A DNA stretch of 64,000 nucleotides, taken from NCBI RefSeq assembly GCF_007744675.1, contig NZ_CP036269.1:7509917-7573916 (forward strand), read 5' to 3'. The notes below the pieces were generated by a model. The model saw only the letters and a program-made list of their open reading frames with translations, was not told the DNA's origin and did no database searches. A program made the translations under genes and the position numbers. Positions 26,561-36,256 of the stretch are shown here, in pieces. The DNA is from Gimesia alba. Lineage in GTDB: Bacteria > Planctomycetota > Planctomycetia > Planctomycetales > Planctomycetaceae. Numbering within the stretch: position 1 is the stretch's first letter; each line of letters starts with the position of its first letter.

Positions 26561-28273
26561 TTAAGCGACAATCAGACGACGTCGACCCTGATCTCGTAAT
26601 GCACACAGACAATAGACGACTGCATCTGCCCGATCTGGTGATCGTCCTAGCATCTCACGCAAGGTTTTTCCCATAAAATTTTCGTCAGCCCCTCGGCGGC
26701 CTTTGGGGGTGATGTAGTACTTTTCCCCATCATGACCCGAATAAATTTTTGCCGGTGCGATTAACTCAGCCTTTAATCGATCGTTATCAGGTATCCCAAA
26801 CGGGATCATGCGGAAGTCACCAGCCGGGTCAAGTCGTCTTCCCGCTTCCCCATAAAGTTCTGCTCGTTTATTAGCATATTTTTGGGAATCGAGGTCACTG
26901 GTCGCATTGCCGTGAACTTCAATGACGTGCACATTTAACTTTTTCAATGGATCTCCCACTGCATTGCCGTACCCACCTCCCCAATCAATGGCGATTGGAA
27001 CAGCCCCCTGTTTTAAATCGATTCCATAATCAAGGGCAGTCTCCAAAACCCACCACATCGTCTGTTGCGTATCTGAGAATTGACATTCATGGATGGCACG
27101 AATTCCATATCGCCCTCCCACTGCTAATACAGAAGTGTCTCCATACCGGGATGCTGCGACGTCCAGGCCAAATCCCTCCACAGGTAAGATGCCATTTAAG
27201 AGCTTTCTGGCCAACGGATGATTCCCCTGACTGGCACGCAGCCAGAGTTGATTCCACCGTCGCCAGAATCTGATTGGTTCAACCAACCATTCTGGTAAAA
27301 TAACCTGCTTATCAGGATCTTGATCAGGAAACTTGCCAAGAGCATAAACATTTCGAATCAGGGGATCTGAATCATGTAGTAAAGCCATAAACTCATCGTA
27401 ACAAGTTTGTCCCGGAATTTTGGGATGGCATTGATCGAAGTGCATTTTCTCGATAGGAGTACCATGGGGATAAAAAGTTCCCGCGATTTCAACACCTCCC
27501 ACAGGTGCCACCGGCTGCTCAAGGCACTTTTCTTTGACATTCGTGCATTCCCAACCACTAACAGTGATACAACGAGTTTTTCCATATTGGTCAAGAATTG
27601 TTTGGGTTTTATCGGGCTCGACTATTGGAAATGCATCTCGAAAGGCCCCAGATAGAGTAGAAGGATTTGAAAGCGCCAGAAACTTCTTGGCCTGGGTATT
27701 TGCCAGCTTGTACTTATCTTCCAGATTTGGTGCTGTAGCTTCATCAAACCAGAATAACACGTGCGGTGAATGAGCGCCTCGAAAACCTTCGATATGCTGT
27801 GGATTAGCCAGCGTAATTGAATGTTGTTTGTTATCATATACACCAGAAATTTGCAGTGCCCCCGGAGGTTTGATTGCCATCTCCCGCCACCATTTATCGA
27901 CTTCCCCAAAGGCAATTTTTTGTGCCATTTTCATGGAATCACGGGTTATGATTATTTTGGCATCGCTCCAGATATGAAAGTAAATACAACAGGCAATACC
28001 GGCCGCCGCACCTTTCCCACACCCGGTATTTCCCTTGACAAATACACGCCGAATTGTGGGATCAAACAGGGACTCGAGAATATCCCACTGCCATTCATCC
28101 AACTGAACTGCGGGCCACTGAAATTTGACATAAGGACGGATTTTTCCAACACGTGCCTGATCAATCGCCTGCATTAATTCAGTCTTTTTCTGTTTTTGCT
28201 GAGCACGAGTTCTCTGTTCCCGCTCTAAGTCAAGCATTGAGCCTTTACTAGAGGCTGCCAAACGCTTCACCAT
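26561..28273 (-). CDS. phage terminase large subunit
   Basis: A 570-residue DNA-packaging ATPase/nuclease. The N-terminal 50 residues are basic and helical. The ATPase domain has Walker A GNTGCGKG (residues 81-88), Walker B HVLFWFDEAT and the coupling motif ALSNPSTLSGA. The nuclease domain has acidic metal-binding stretches in GFGLDVAASRYGD, PIAIDWGGGYGN and DRADAVVYCLC, as expected for an RNase H-like fold. It packages DNA into proheads together with the portal encoded 60 bp downstream. The frame is intact. No small terminase subunit or integrase was found upstream. The next upstream gene is a divergent esterase. Confidence 0.88.
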   Translation of the reverse strand: MVKRLAASSKGSMLDLEREQRTRAQQKQKKTELMQAIDQARVGKIRPYVKFQWPAVQLDEWQWDILESLFDPTIRRVFVKGNTGCGKGAAAGIACCIYFHIWSDAKIIITRDSMKMAQKIAFGEVDKWWREMAIKPPGALQISGVYDNKQHSITLANPQHIEGFRGAHSPHVLFWFDEATAPNLEDKYKLANTQAKKFLALSNPSTLSGAFRDAFPIVEPDKTQTILDQYGKTRCITVSGWECTNVKEKCLEQPVAPVGGVEIAGTFYPHGTPIEKMHFDQCHPKIPGQTCYDEFMALLHDSDPLIRNVYALGKFPDQDPDKQVILPEWLVEPIRFWRRWNQLWLRASQGNHPLARKLLNGILPVEGFGLDVAASRYGDTSVLAVGGRYGIRAIHECQFSDTQQTMWWVLETALDYGIDLKQGAVPIAIDWGGGYGNAVGDPLKKLNVHVIEVHGNATSDLDSQKYANKRAELYGEAGRRLDPAGDFRMIPFGIPDNDRLKAELIAPAKIYSGHDGEKYYITPKGRRGADENFMGKTLREMLGRSPDRADAVVYCLCALRDQGRRRLIVA

Positions 28274-28514
28274 CTATTTCTATCGATACTTCTGTAGATA
28301 GAACTTGACGTCATCGGCATGTCGTATCTCTCCTCTCCATCACTCCACTGAGTCTCTAATCATTTTGTTTAGCAATTCAGACTGAAAACCACTCATCATC
28401 CTTGCCTTTGGCGTGTGCTCGTCAAGATAATCTATGTTTGCTTGTTTTTACCTGAACTGAAAATTGTAAAGTACACAAATGCTAATCGAATACGTTCTTT
28501 ATTGGAGCAAGAAC

Positions 28515-29372
28515 ATGAAAGTCGCTTTCACTGCCATCATACTTACCGCTCTCTTGATCCCCATTCACCCTACCTTTGCTGAAAATGACGTAAAAATCAT
28601 ACCAGATGTCGTTTATGGTCATAAATATGGAATGGCCCTGACGTTTGATGTTTACCAGCCTCAAAAACAGGCGAATGGGGCTGCTGTACTATTTATGGTA
28701 AGCGGCGGTTGGTATTCAAAATGGACGGATCCTAAAAACATGCTCGGCTGGTTTAAGCCCTTACTTGATGAAGGCTTTACTGTTTTTTCCGTCAGGCATG
28801 GTAGCAGTCCTAAATTTATCATTCCGGAAGTCGTGGATGATGTTCGCCGTAGCGTGCGATTTATTCGACTTCACTCAAATGAATATGGAGTCCGTCCCGA
28901 TCAGCTCGGCGTCTGGGGAGGAAGTGCCGGTGGCCATTTATCTTTGGTCCTGGGAACAACTTCAGATGAAGGAAACCCAAAAGCAAAGGACAAAGTCTTG
29001 CAAAGCAGTGATCGTGTGGCTGCCGTCGCCGCCTACTACCCTCCGACTGATTTACGAGAGTTTGTTGATGAAAAGTCACCTTATTATCACCGCTTTCCAG
29101 CGCTCCAGTTTGATGCAGATCTGGCAGATGACTTCTCTCCTTTACTGCATGTTTCGCAGGATGATCCGCCGACATTGCTCATTCATGGAGATCAGGACAA
29201 GCTTGTTCCCATCAGTCACAGCAAAAACATCATGAAACAGTTTCAGACACAAAAGGTGCCTGCAGAGCTACTGATCATTGAGAATGCAGCTCATGGATTT
29301 AAGGGGGACGACCATACCCGCGCCAGTGATGCTGTTGTGAAATGGTTTAAACAACACTTGCTGCCGCAATAA
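28515..29372 (+). CDS. exported alpha/beta hydrolase (esterase/prolyl oligopeptidase-like)
   Basis: A 285-residue secreted hydrolase. Start ATG 28515 is chosen because GGAG lies 7 bases upstream and a clean signal peptide follows (residues 1-22, ending HPTFA); the frame is open to 28479. Key elements are FMVSGGWYSKW (oxyanion region), the nucleophile elbow VWGGSAGGHLSL, then LLIHGDQDKLVPISHS (catalytic Asp) and ENAAHGFKG (catalytic His). The triad is complete. Planctomycete genomes carry many such exported esterases, often removing acyl groups from carbohydrates. It is divergent from the terminase gene and convergent with asnS. Confidence 0.88.
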   Translation: MKVAFTAIILTALLIPIHPTFAENDVKIIPDVVYGHKYGMALTFDVYQPQKQANGAAVLFMVSGGWYSKWTDPKNMLGWFKPLLDEGFTVFSVRHGSSPKFIIPEVVDDVRRSVRFIRLHSNEYGVRPDQLGVWGGSAGGHLSLVLGTTSDEGNPKAKDKVLQSSDRVAAVAAYYPPTDLREFVDEKSPYYHRFPALQFDADLADDFSPLLHVSQDDPPTLLIHGDQDKLVPISHSKNIMKQFQTQKVPAELLIIENAAHGFKGDDHTRASDAVVKWFKQHLLPQ

Positions 29373-29404
29373 ATCAATGTACTCGAACCACCTGTGATGG
29401 AAGA

Positions 29405-30796
29405 TTAAAACTCCGCATTTTTCGGAGTTCGGGGAAATGGAATACAGTCTCGAATATTGGTCATTGAAGTGATCAATTGAATCAGGCGCTCAAATCCTAG
29501 ACCAAATCCGGAATGAGGGACCGTGCCATATTTTCGCAAGTCGGTGTACCACCAATAATCATCCGGATTTAATCCCCCCTCTTTCATCCGATCAATCAGT
29601 ACATCGTAACGTTCCTCACGCTGGCTTCCGCCAATAATCTCACCAACACCCGGCACAAGCACATCCATCGCACAAACGGTCTTTCCATCATCATTACAGC
29701 GCATATAAAACGGTTTGATCGTTCGCGGATAATTGTAAACAATGACCGGCTGTTTGAAATGTTCCTCTGTTAGAAATCGTTCATGCTCTGACTGCATGTC
29801 ACTTCCCCACTCAATGGGATAGTCAAATTTCTTCCCGCTGGACTTCACAATATCAATCGCTTCCGTGTAAGTAATACGGATGAATTCATTGCCTGTGATA
29901 TTCCTCAGTGTTTCAAGCGTTGTTTTGTCAATCCGTTGATTAAAGAAGTCCATGTCTTCCGAACAGTTTTCAAGCACATCTCCAATGACTGTCCTGACAA
30001 AGCTTTCTGCCAGCGCCATATTATCTTGGAGGTCGTAAAAGGGCATTTCAGGCTCAACCATCCAAAACTCAGCCAGATGACGAGATGTATTTGAGTTCTC
30101 AGCTCTAAAAGTGGGGCCAAAGGTATAACATTCCCCTATTGAGGTTGCGAATATTTCAGCTTCCAACTGACCACTCACTGTCAACGAAGCAGGTTTGCCA
30201 AAAAAGTCCTGAGAAAAATCCATCTCTGTTTGAACTTGTGCAAGTCGTTCCAGATTGAGTGTGGTAACCTGAAACATCTCCCCTGCACCTTCACAATCAC
30301 TAGTGGTGATAATGGGAGTTTGAATATAAACAAATCCGCGCGACTGAAAAAAACGATGAATCGCGGCTGCCGCCTCATTACGAACTCGTGTAATCGCGCC
30401 AAAGGTATTCGTTCGAGGGCGTAAGTGCGCAATCTCTCTCAAAAATTCAAAGCTATGTCGCTTTTTCTGTAGTGGATATGTATCGGGGTCTGCGGTACCG
30501 TATAAAATAAAAGATTCTGCGTGTAATTCAATTCGTTGATTTTTGCCAGGTGATTCATTCACTTTTCCTGTCACGGAAATACTGGCGCCCGTAGTAACAT
30601 CCTTAATCGTGGTTTCATAATCCGGTACGCTCTGATCAATGACAATCTGCAAGTTGGTCATACAACTGCCATCGTTTAGTTCAACAAAGGAAAAACCACT
30701 CTTGGAATCTCGACGTGTGCGAACCCAACCCGAGACCTTGATTGTTTCTCCAGGTTGAGCTGTGCTTAAGGCTGCTTTTATTTTCGACCGGATCAT
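29405..30796 (-). CDS. asnS: asparaginyl-tRNA synthetase
   Basis: A 463-residue class IIb aminoacyl-tRNA synthetase, of usual length. The N-terminal OB-fold anticodon-binding domain covers residues about 15-100 ([20 protein letters not shown]). The class II core follows with motif 2 [20 protein letters not shown] and motif 3 [20 protein letters not shown]; the C-terminus [11 protein letters not shown] is typical for AsnRS rather than AspRS. It charges tRNA-Asn directly. It stands alone on the minus strand. No tRNA gene was recognised nearby. Confidence 0.97.
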   Translation of the reverse strand: MIRSKIKAALSTAQPGETIKVSGWVRTRRDSKSGFSFVELNDGSCMTNLQIVIDQSVPDYETTIKDVTTGASISVTGKVNESPGKNQRIELHAESFILYGTADPDTYPLQKKRHSFEFLREIAHLRPRTNTFGAITRVRNEAAAAIHRFFQSRGFVYIQTPIITTSDCEGAGEMFQVTTLNLERLAQVQTEMDFSQDFFGKPASLTVSGQLEAEIFATSIGECYTFGPTFRAENSNTSRHLAEFWMVEPEMPFYDLQDNMALAESFVRTVIGDVLENCSEDMDFFNQRIDKTTLETLRNITGNEFIRITYTEAIDIVKSSGKKFDYPIEWGSDMQSEHERFLTEEHFKQPVIVYNYPRTIKPFYMRCNDDGKTVCAMDVLVPGVGEIIGGSQREERYDVLIDRMKEGGLNPDDYWWYTDLRKYGTVPHSGFGLGFERLIQLITSMTNIRDCIPFPRTPKNAEF

Positions 30797-31236
30797 ACGA
30801 GAGGAACTTTCCTGATTTGAATTCGTGACACTACGACACGACTAATTTTGGGAAATTCAGGACAGCCATCACTTGTTTCTCGAGGGCTGTTCAAGGAATG
30901 CTTTCTAATGAGCTCACAAAAACGGTTTCCTTTTTTAATATGCCGTTTAGAATCTGTAAACTGTAATCCTGGGGACTGGTCAATGATTGTCCTTTTCCGT
31001 CAGAGATTTCTATTCAACAAAATCACAAAAAAAGCACTTTTTGCATCTTTATAGACAAAAAGCCCTCAACCAGAGTTCTAATGTGAGATAGCGTTACTGG
31101 AAAATGAACCTAAAGCTTATTCGAAAATCATGTTCCAAACCCAGTAAATCCATAACACTTCATTGCATTCCACATTACAATGAACACAAGGCCACTCCCC
31201 AAAACGATCTGAATAGATGCCGAGATTCAAAAACGA
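30797..31236. other. divergent intergenic region, about 440 bp
   Basis: The region lies between asnS and the first GspF-like gene. A 68-codon plus-strand frame (30848-31054) has unusual composition and no motif, and is not accepted as a gene. Promoters of both flanking transcripts should lie here. No clear hairpin terminator or riboswitch was recognised. Confidence 0.4.
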
Positions 31237-32343
31237 ATGAGTAATCCTGACTCCCCCCAGCTCAAGAAAATCTCTCCAGAAAGCCTGGCCGATCTCAATG
31301 ATGAGCTTTCTGCGATGATTCGTGCAGGTATCCCTTTGGATGAAGGTTTGCGGAATGCGGCAAAACACTTGAGAAAAAATTCGCACCACTTCGTTGAACA
31401 ACTCGCTTTAAGGGTCCAACAAGGGGCTACTTTAGAAGATGCAATCGACCAAGAGTCTAAAACACTCCCCATCTCATACATTTCATTAATCAAGTCGGGG
31501 CTGCGAATGGGCCGACTTCCAGAAGCCTTGCAGGCCTACACATCCTTTTCTCGCTCTCGCATGGAGCTACGCCAGGAACTTGGCAATGCATTATTATATC
31601 CCGCTTTTGTACTCATCATGGCGTTTCTACTTTCGTTGTTTGTCTGCTTTATGATATTTCCGCAACTAATTGTCGTTCACAAAATGTTCCGTCTGGAGAG
31701 TACTCCGCTCATGAGTTCTATCTCAGCCTTGTTCGAATTCTACCAGAGTTGGTATCTGCTGATCCCCCTGATTTTATGCCTGTTATTCATCAGCTGGAAA
31801 ACCAGTCGATTCTCGTTTCTTGTTGCTCGAGAACAAAATGAATCCTTCATTGGCAGACTATTTTCGACAGTCGCTTATGGCTGGATACCAGGCTATCAGA
31901 CTTTAGTTCGGGAAATGAATTATTCGACTTTCGCCGAAATGTCGGGCATTCTGCTGACCTATGATGTCCCCCTGCATGAAACTCTCACACTGGCAGCTGA
32001 ATCAACAGGAAACACAAAAATCATTATGGAATCGCATTCGCTTTCCAGACTCCTGGAAAGTGGGACTTCACTCAAAGAAGGAATCCAATCCTGCAAACAA
32101 TTTCCAGACTTTATGAAATTGATGATGATGGAAAAGACCCATCAGAGCCATCTACCCCAGATTATGTCCGAAATAGCGAGGGTCTATCGAGCGCGTGTGT
32201 TAAATCGCATTGATTGGATTAAACGAATCATTCCCGTAGCACTACTAATTGTAATAGCCGGTGGTATCACCGCTTGTTATACACTCATTGTGTTTATCCC
32301 CTTCGTTGAAATATTAAAGATGTTAGGGAGCCCCACGATCTAA
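31237..32343 (+). CDS. GspF/PilC-type inner-membrane platform protein (first of three)
   Basis: A 368-residue protein with two T2SSF-type domains. Each has a helical cytoplasmic part followed by a membrane helix: DDELSAMIRAGIPLDEGLRNA, LRMGRLPEALQAYTSFSRSR, then NALLYPAFVLIMAFLLSLFV; and again MSGILLTYDVPLHETLTLAA up to VIAGGITACYTLIVFIPFVEIL. It corresponds to GspF/PilC, the rotor-side platform on which the assembly ATPase acts to insert pilins. The stop overlaps the next gene's start by one base (TAATG), giving coupling. It opens an operon of about ten genes that contains prepilins but no ATPase. Confidence 0.88.
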   Translation: MSNPDSPQLKKISPESLADLNDELSAMIRAGIPLDEGLRNAAKHLRKNSHHFVEQLALRVQQGATLEDAIDQESKTLPISYISLIKSGLRMGRLPEALQAYTSFSRSRMELRQELGNALLYPAFVLIMAFLLSLFVCFMIFPQLIVVHKMFRLESTPLMSSISALFEFYQSWYLLIPLILCLLFISWKTSRFSFLVAREQNESFIGRLFSTVAYGWIPGYQTLVREMNYSTFAEMSGILLTYDVPLHETLTLAAESTGNTKIIMESHSLSRLLESGTSLKEGIQSCKQFPDFMKLMMMEKTHQSHLPQIMSEIARVYRARVLNRIDWIKRIIPVALLIVIAGGITACYTLIVFIPFVEILKMLGSPTI

Positions 32344-33605
32344 TGAATCGGTATTCCTATATTTGCATAGACAGTGATGGTCAGGAAAAGGACGGGTTCC
32401 TGCAAGCAAAGAATGATGAATCAGCGCGTATTCAACTGATGGAACAAGGTCTGAAAATTGTTCGTTTGGATTTGTGTTCTGGGGAAGAAAGTGCGAACTC
32501 TGATACTACTGAAGCTTTGGAAATCAAAGACTTTTCAAGTGATCAACTTGCCGAGTACGGCAAGGCAGCCTGGAATCCTGACTCCGAATTCCTTGATCAC
32601 TTACCGAAAAACTCCCAGCTCAATGTCCATGGTATGCCTCTTTCAGCAAGCTTGCGTACTTTGGCTGAAGAAACCTCTTCTAGAAAACTCGCTCATACAT
32701 TTCAGAAAATTGCCATCGACCTGGAACAAGGTACAACAACAGAAGAAAGCTTCTCCCGGCACTTGAAGCATATTCCTCATAACCTGGAATCTCTGATCCG
32801 AGCAGGTGCCCAAACTGCCCAACTGGAATCCATTATTGAAGATTATATCGAGAGCCAAAGAGTTCTCATGCAGTCGCGACATAAACTCATGACATCTCTT
32901 TTTTATTCAAGCGTGTTAATTTTAGGTGCTTTTTTACTATTTGATTTTCTAATGATATCTGTCGTCAGAAGTTTTCGTTCCATTTTTCTTGACTTCGGAA
33001 CAGAACTTCCCGGGATCACAATTTTAGTAATGCGTATCTCAGATTTTCTTGTTGCCTATGGTTTACCGATGTTAGCAATTCTGATGTTTAGTTTCGCAGG
33101 AATCTGGTTTAGTTTTGACTTGTTCAAAATGCAGGCAATACGTAGACGACTGATTAATCAAATACCGATTTTGGGCAGTATTTTAAGTTCGATATCAATC
33201 GCGTTATTTTGCCGGATGCTGGCTACGATCATTGAAGCCAAAATCAAACTACCTGAAGCGATTGACTTAGCCGCCAAAGCAACTAAAGATCCGAACTTAA
33301 TTGCCGGTTGTGAGTTATTGAAACAACGAACGATGAAAGGATTTGATCTCGCGGAAGCTTCGATTGAAATCCCCCATTTCTCCAAAAGTTTCATACACAT
33401 TTTTCGGTGGCAAGATCGCCCCGATATTTTTATTGATTCGCTCCGCGCCAGTAGCAATATCTTTCAAGCCAAAGCAAACATGAAAACAGGAACACTTGTA
33501 TTTATCCTGCAACCGCTCGTGTTAATCGGAATCATATTTAGCATTGGTTTGCCGATCGTGGCAATCTATCTTCCTTTAATAAAAGTACTCAATGATCTCT
33601 CCTAA
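32343..33605 (+). CDS. GspF/PilC-type inner-membrane platform protein (second of three)
   Basis: A 420-residue GspF-like protein. Unlike its neighbour it begins with the family's N-terminal extension (YSYICIDSDGQEKDGF, then A-R-x-L and GLKIVRLDL), then an acidic linker, a degenerate first domain (LRTLAEETSSRKLAHTFQ) with AGAQTAQLESIIEDYI, and paired membrane helices. The periplasmic loop contains SIFLDFGTELPGIT, which recurs almost unchanged in the third protein. The second domain includes LFCRMLATIIEAKIKLPEAIDLAAKA. The last residues (LPLIKVLNDL) also match the third protein. It is translationally coupled to the first gene. Confidence 0.85.
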   Translation: MNRYSYICIDSDGQEKDGFLQAKNDESARIQLMEQGLKIVRLDLCSGEESANSDTTEALEIKDFSSDQLAEYGKAAWNPDSEFLDHLPKNSQLNVHGMPLSASLRTLAEETSSRKLAHTFQKIAIDLEQGTTTEESFSRHLKHIPHNLESLIRAGAQTAQLESIIEDYIESQRVLMQSRHKLMTSLFYSSVLILGAFLLFDFLMISVVRSFRSIFLDFGTELPGITILVMRISDFLVAYGLPMLAILMFSFAGIWFSFDLFKMQAIRRRLINQIPILGSILSSISIALFCRMLATIIEAKIKLPEAIDLAAKATKDPNLIAGCELLKQRTMKGFDLAEASIEIPHFSKSFIHIFRWQDRPDIFIDSLRASSNIFQAKANMKTGTLVFILQPLVLIGIIFSIGLPIVAIYLPLIKVLNDLS

Positions 33606-33637
33606 CTTGTTTTTATTGTCAGAAAGTTGCTTCACCC

Positions 33638-35182
33638 GTGGATGCACTTGGTCTTATTGTTAGCTTGGCATTCTTTGTCTATTTTCCTGTTGCAGGAATC
33701 TCTTCGATTCTTCTTGCGCGCAGAATTAATGATTTTGGACACCAGGGTGTCAACCCAATCCTCAAAACGTTTTGGACATCCTTTGCGATTTTCATGCTTG
33801 GCTGCAGTGTCATTTTTATTGTCAGTACTTTTTTGGCTATAAGCACGAGTCAATACTTTGGTTCAGGAGCATTTCTTTTAAGCATTCCCATCACACTCTT
33901 ATTCTCGCTTACTATTTATCTGGAATATCTGTGCTATCGCTCTGCTTCCGCACTTAATAAGGGAGATGAATATGACCTCCCTGAATCGTTACGACATCAG
34001 TTACATAAAACACGCGTGTTAGGCTGGATCGTACTGGGACTACCTTTGCTGTTATTTGTACCAGCGTTACTGTTAGCAGCCTCGGTCTTTTTGTCATTTG
34101 CACTGGTATTCTTAATCTTTGTAATCATCGGCTCTGTGTTAAATATCTTATCCACTTCGAAACGGGCTAATGAGTCTGAGCTGCTTTGGCTACTCGCACT
34201 TTGTGTAGAAAAAAACATCCCGATAGCAGAAGAACTCGACACATATTCGCTCACTCAAAAACAGAAATACCGTGAACGAATCCAACTTTTGAGCAGTCGA
34301 CTTTACTCTGGCGAATCACTTTCCGATGCTCTGTCTACAACGCCTGGACTGGTCCCCCAATCTGCAATTGTCGCAGTGCGTATTGGCGAAGAGAGTAATA
34401 GCCTGGGAATTGCCCTACGGGATGCTGCTGCTCAGTCTACGAAGAAGCTAAGACACTTAACCGATCAATCAAATCTCTCCATTATTTTCCTTTATTTAAC
34501 TATGGTTGTGTCTATTCAGTTTCTGATTGTTGGATTTATCATGTACTGGATCATTCCGAAATTTAAAAAGATTTTCTTGGATTTCGGAACAGAACTTCCC
34601 TCGATCACACTTGGACTCATGCAAGTCAGTGATTTTATCATAGCCTACTTTTACTTGTTTTTGCCGCTATTTTCTCTCCCCATTATGGCATTGGTCCTGA
34701 TACAAGTCGGCAATTACTATGGGTGGTACAATTTGCGTATCCCATTCTTCACGGAATGGTTCCCGCGTTTAAATACTCCTCACTGTCTGAGGCAGATTGC
34801 GCAGTCAGTTTCCGTTCACAAGCCTCCTCAAATTGCCCTGGATTCGATCTCAACTTTTCACCTCTGGGCGGACGTCAGAATGCGCACTCAATCCGTGAAT
34901 GAACGAATCAAACAGGGCGAGAATATTTGGGAATCCCTGCAGAATGCCAAGTTAATCAGTGAAACTGAAGCTGCTTTGTGCTCCACTGCCGAACGAATGG
35001 ATAACCTTCCATATGTGTTGAGAACACTGGCAGAATCAATAGAACTTCGTCGAGCCAGAAAACTAAGATTCTTTACGGAGTTCTTAAAGCCGATCATTAT
35101 TTCTGTCCTGGCTATTCTGGTCGGCTATTTTGTAATTGCACTGTATATGCCTCTTGTCAAATTGATTAATGACCTTGTTTGA
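33638..35182 (+). CDS. GspF/PilC-like platform protein with extra N-terminal membrane segments (third of three)
   Basis: A 514-residue protein from GTG 33638. Residues 1-165 contain about four extra hydrophobic helices not present in standard GspF. A T2SSF-type domain follows (LLWLLALCVEKNIPIAEELD, LVPQSAIVAVRIGEESNSLG) and then membrane helices with the loop FLDFGTELPSIT, matching FLDFGTELPGIT of the second protein. The C-terminal half domain ends YMPLVKLINDL. The shared loop and C-terminus show that genes two and three arose by duplication. The N-terminal helices are a fusion or family-specific addition. The gene lies 32 bp after its paralogue and 12 bp before the first prepilin gene. Confidence 0.78.
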   Translation: MDALGLIVSLAFFVYFPVAGISSILLARRINDFGHQGVNPILKTFWTSFAIFMLGCSVIFIVSTFLAISTSQYFGSGAFLLSIPITLLFSLTIYLEYLCYRSASALNKGDEYDLPESLRHQLHKTRVLGWIVLGLPLLLFVPALLLAASVFLSFALVFLIFVIIGSVLNILSTSKRANESELLWLLALCVEKNIPIAEELDTYSLTQKQKYRERIQLLSSRLYSGESLSDALSTTPGLVPQSAIVAVRIGEESNSLGIALRDAAAQSTKKLRHLTDQSNLSIIFLYLTMVVSIQFLIVGFIMYWIIPKFKKIFLDFGTELPSITLGLMQVSDFIIAYFYLFLPLFSLPIMALVLIQVGNYYGWYNLRIPFFTEWFPRLNTPHCLRQIAQSVSVHKPPQIALDSISTFHLWADVRMRTQSVNERIKQGENIWESLQNAKLISETEAALCSTAERMDNLPYVLRTLAESIELRRARKLRFFTEFLKPIIISVLAILVGYFVIALYMPLVKLINDLV

Positions 35183-35194
35183 ACTCTGTTTATT

Positions 35195-35647
35195 ATGAAA
35201 ATCTATCGTCACAAGAAAGTCCCCCAAATCACTTGCTGGAACGAGCGAAGTGGTTTTACGATTTTTGAAGCCTTGATTTCAATGATTCTGGTCAGTGCCA
35301 CTGTGGCGATTTCCATACCAACCCTCAGAGTTGTCAACCTGCAAAGAAAATCTATCAATGCGAAATTGATCGCGACTACGGCGTTAGCCAACCTTGGAGA
35401 AAGAATTGTTGCTGAAAATTCATGGGATGATCTCACTTCAGAGAAATTGGGAGTATACGAGACTGAGATACCCACTCAATTAGATTTGAAAGAGCCTCAA
35501 TTAAGTGTGAAGCTGATTCAATCAGAAAATGATCCGGCAGTGCGTCAGGTGCGAATTCGACTTTCATGGGAAAATCCCTATGGTGAATCTGTCGATCCAC
35601 TACTCCTTTCCCTGTGGTTCCATCGCGAGGGGAGTTCCGATGAATAA
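35195..35647 (+). CDS. minor prepilin/pseudopilin-like protein (GspI-like)
   Basis: A 150-residue protein with a class III prepilin leader: basic residues 1-24 ending NERSG, then FTIFEALISMILVSATVAIS. Cleavage is expected at Gly|Phe, with Glu at +5 as required for assembly. The hydrophobic helix is about 21 residues long, followed by a short globular domain of about 100 residues. Size and the methyl-type N-terminus match minor pseudopilins such as GspI. It overlaps the next prepilin gene by 8 bp. Its presence directly after three GspF genes assigns these to a filament or pseudopilus system. Confidence 0.82.
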   Translation: MKIYRHKKVPQITCWNERSGFTIFEALISMILVSATVAISIPTLRVVNLQRKSINAKLIATTALANLGERIVAENSWDDLTSEKLGVYETEIPTQLDLKEPQLSVKLIQSENDPAVRQVRIRLSWENPYGESVDPLLLSLWFHREGSSDE

Positions 35648-36248
35648 ACTCAGACCAGACAGCTCACAAACACAGAAAAAGTTTATCAAAAGGATCAAGG
35701 CCATCCCCAGAGGTGTTTCACTTATTGAAATGATGGTGGTGATCTCGCTGATGTCAGTGATCTTTACTGTATCAATTACAACTCTGGGATTTCTCATGCG
35801 TGTAGAAATGAAAGGAACTGCCCGGATCCAGGAGACTCTCAGTTTCCAGAAATTATCTCGCCAATTTCGAGCGGATGCAGGAACTGCGCGCAAAGCAGTG
35901 ATTATCGATGGGAAGGATAACAACTCAAGTCAACTCAAGTTTGAGATTGAGCCAGACACATCAATCATCTATTCCAAAGACAGGGTAAAGAATTCGATTC
36001 TCAGGTTGAAAAAACAATCCGAGAAAACCATCGCAAGCGATGAATTCCGCATCCCCGTCGAATTACTCCAATTCCAGATTGAGCAAGAAAACCAACGAGA
36101 GCTTGTTTCCATGCTGCTTCAATTTATTCCTGAAGAAATTCATGAGAATCAGACCGTCAAAAAAACAAACAAGATTTTCAAAGTGGAGTCTCTCCTTTCT
36201 CAGAAGTACTCACTTCAAAATCGTATTGATACAAATAATTCGAATTGA
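35640..36248 (+). CDS. minor prepilin/pseudopilin-like protein (GspJ-like)
   Basis: A 202-residue protein from ATG 35640, which lies inside the end of the previous gene (8-bp overlap); the longer open frame from 35529 is antigenically meaningless overlap with that gene. The leader contains IPRG then VSLIEMMVVISLMSVIFTVS, giving cleavage at Gly|Val with Glu at +5. The globular part (RLSRQFRADAGTARKAV-like, LKKQSEKTIASDEFR) and length fit GspJ-type minor pseudopilins. Charged Lys/Asn-rich C-terminus. Coupled translation with both neighbours (the next gene starts 8 bp downstream). Confidence 0.8.
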   Translation: MNKLRPDSSQTQKKFIKRIKAIPRGVSLIEMMVVISLMSVIFTVSITTLGFLMRVEMKGTARIQETLSFQKLSRQFRADAGTARKAVIIDGKDNNSSQLKFEIEPDTSIIYSKDRVKNSILRLKKQSEKTIASDEFRIPVELLQFQIEQENQRELVSMLLQFIPEEIHENQTVKKTNKIFKVESLLSQKYSLQNRIDTNNSN

Positions 36249-36256
36249 CAGAGAAG

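Noticed and set aside
30848-31054. 68-codon plus-strand frame after asnS
   Set aside because: No ribosome binding site, no motif, and Phe/Arg-rich composition typical of chance frames in A/T-rich DNA.
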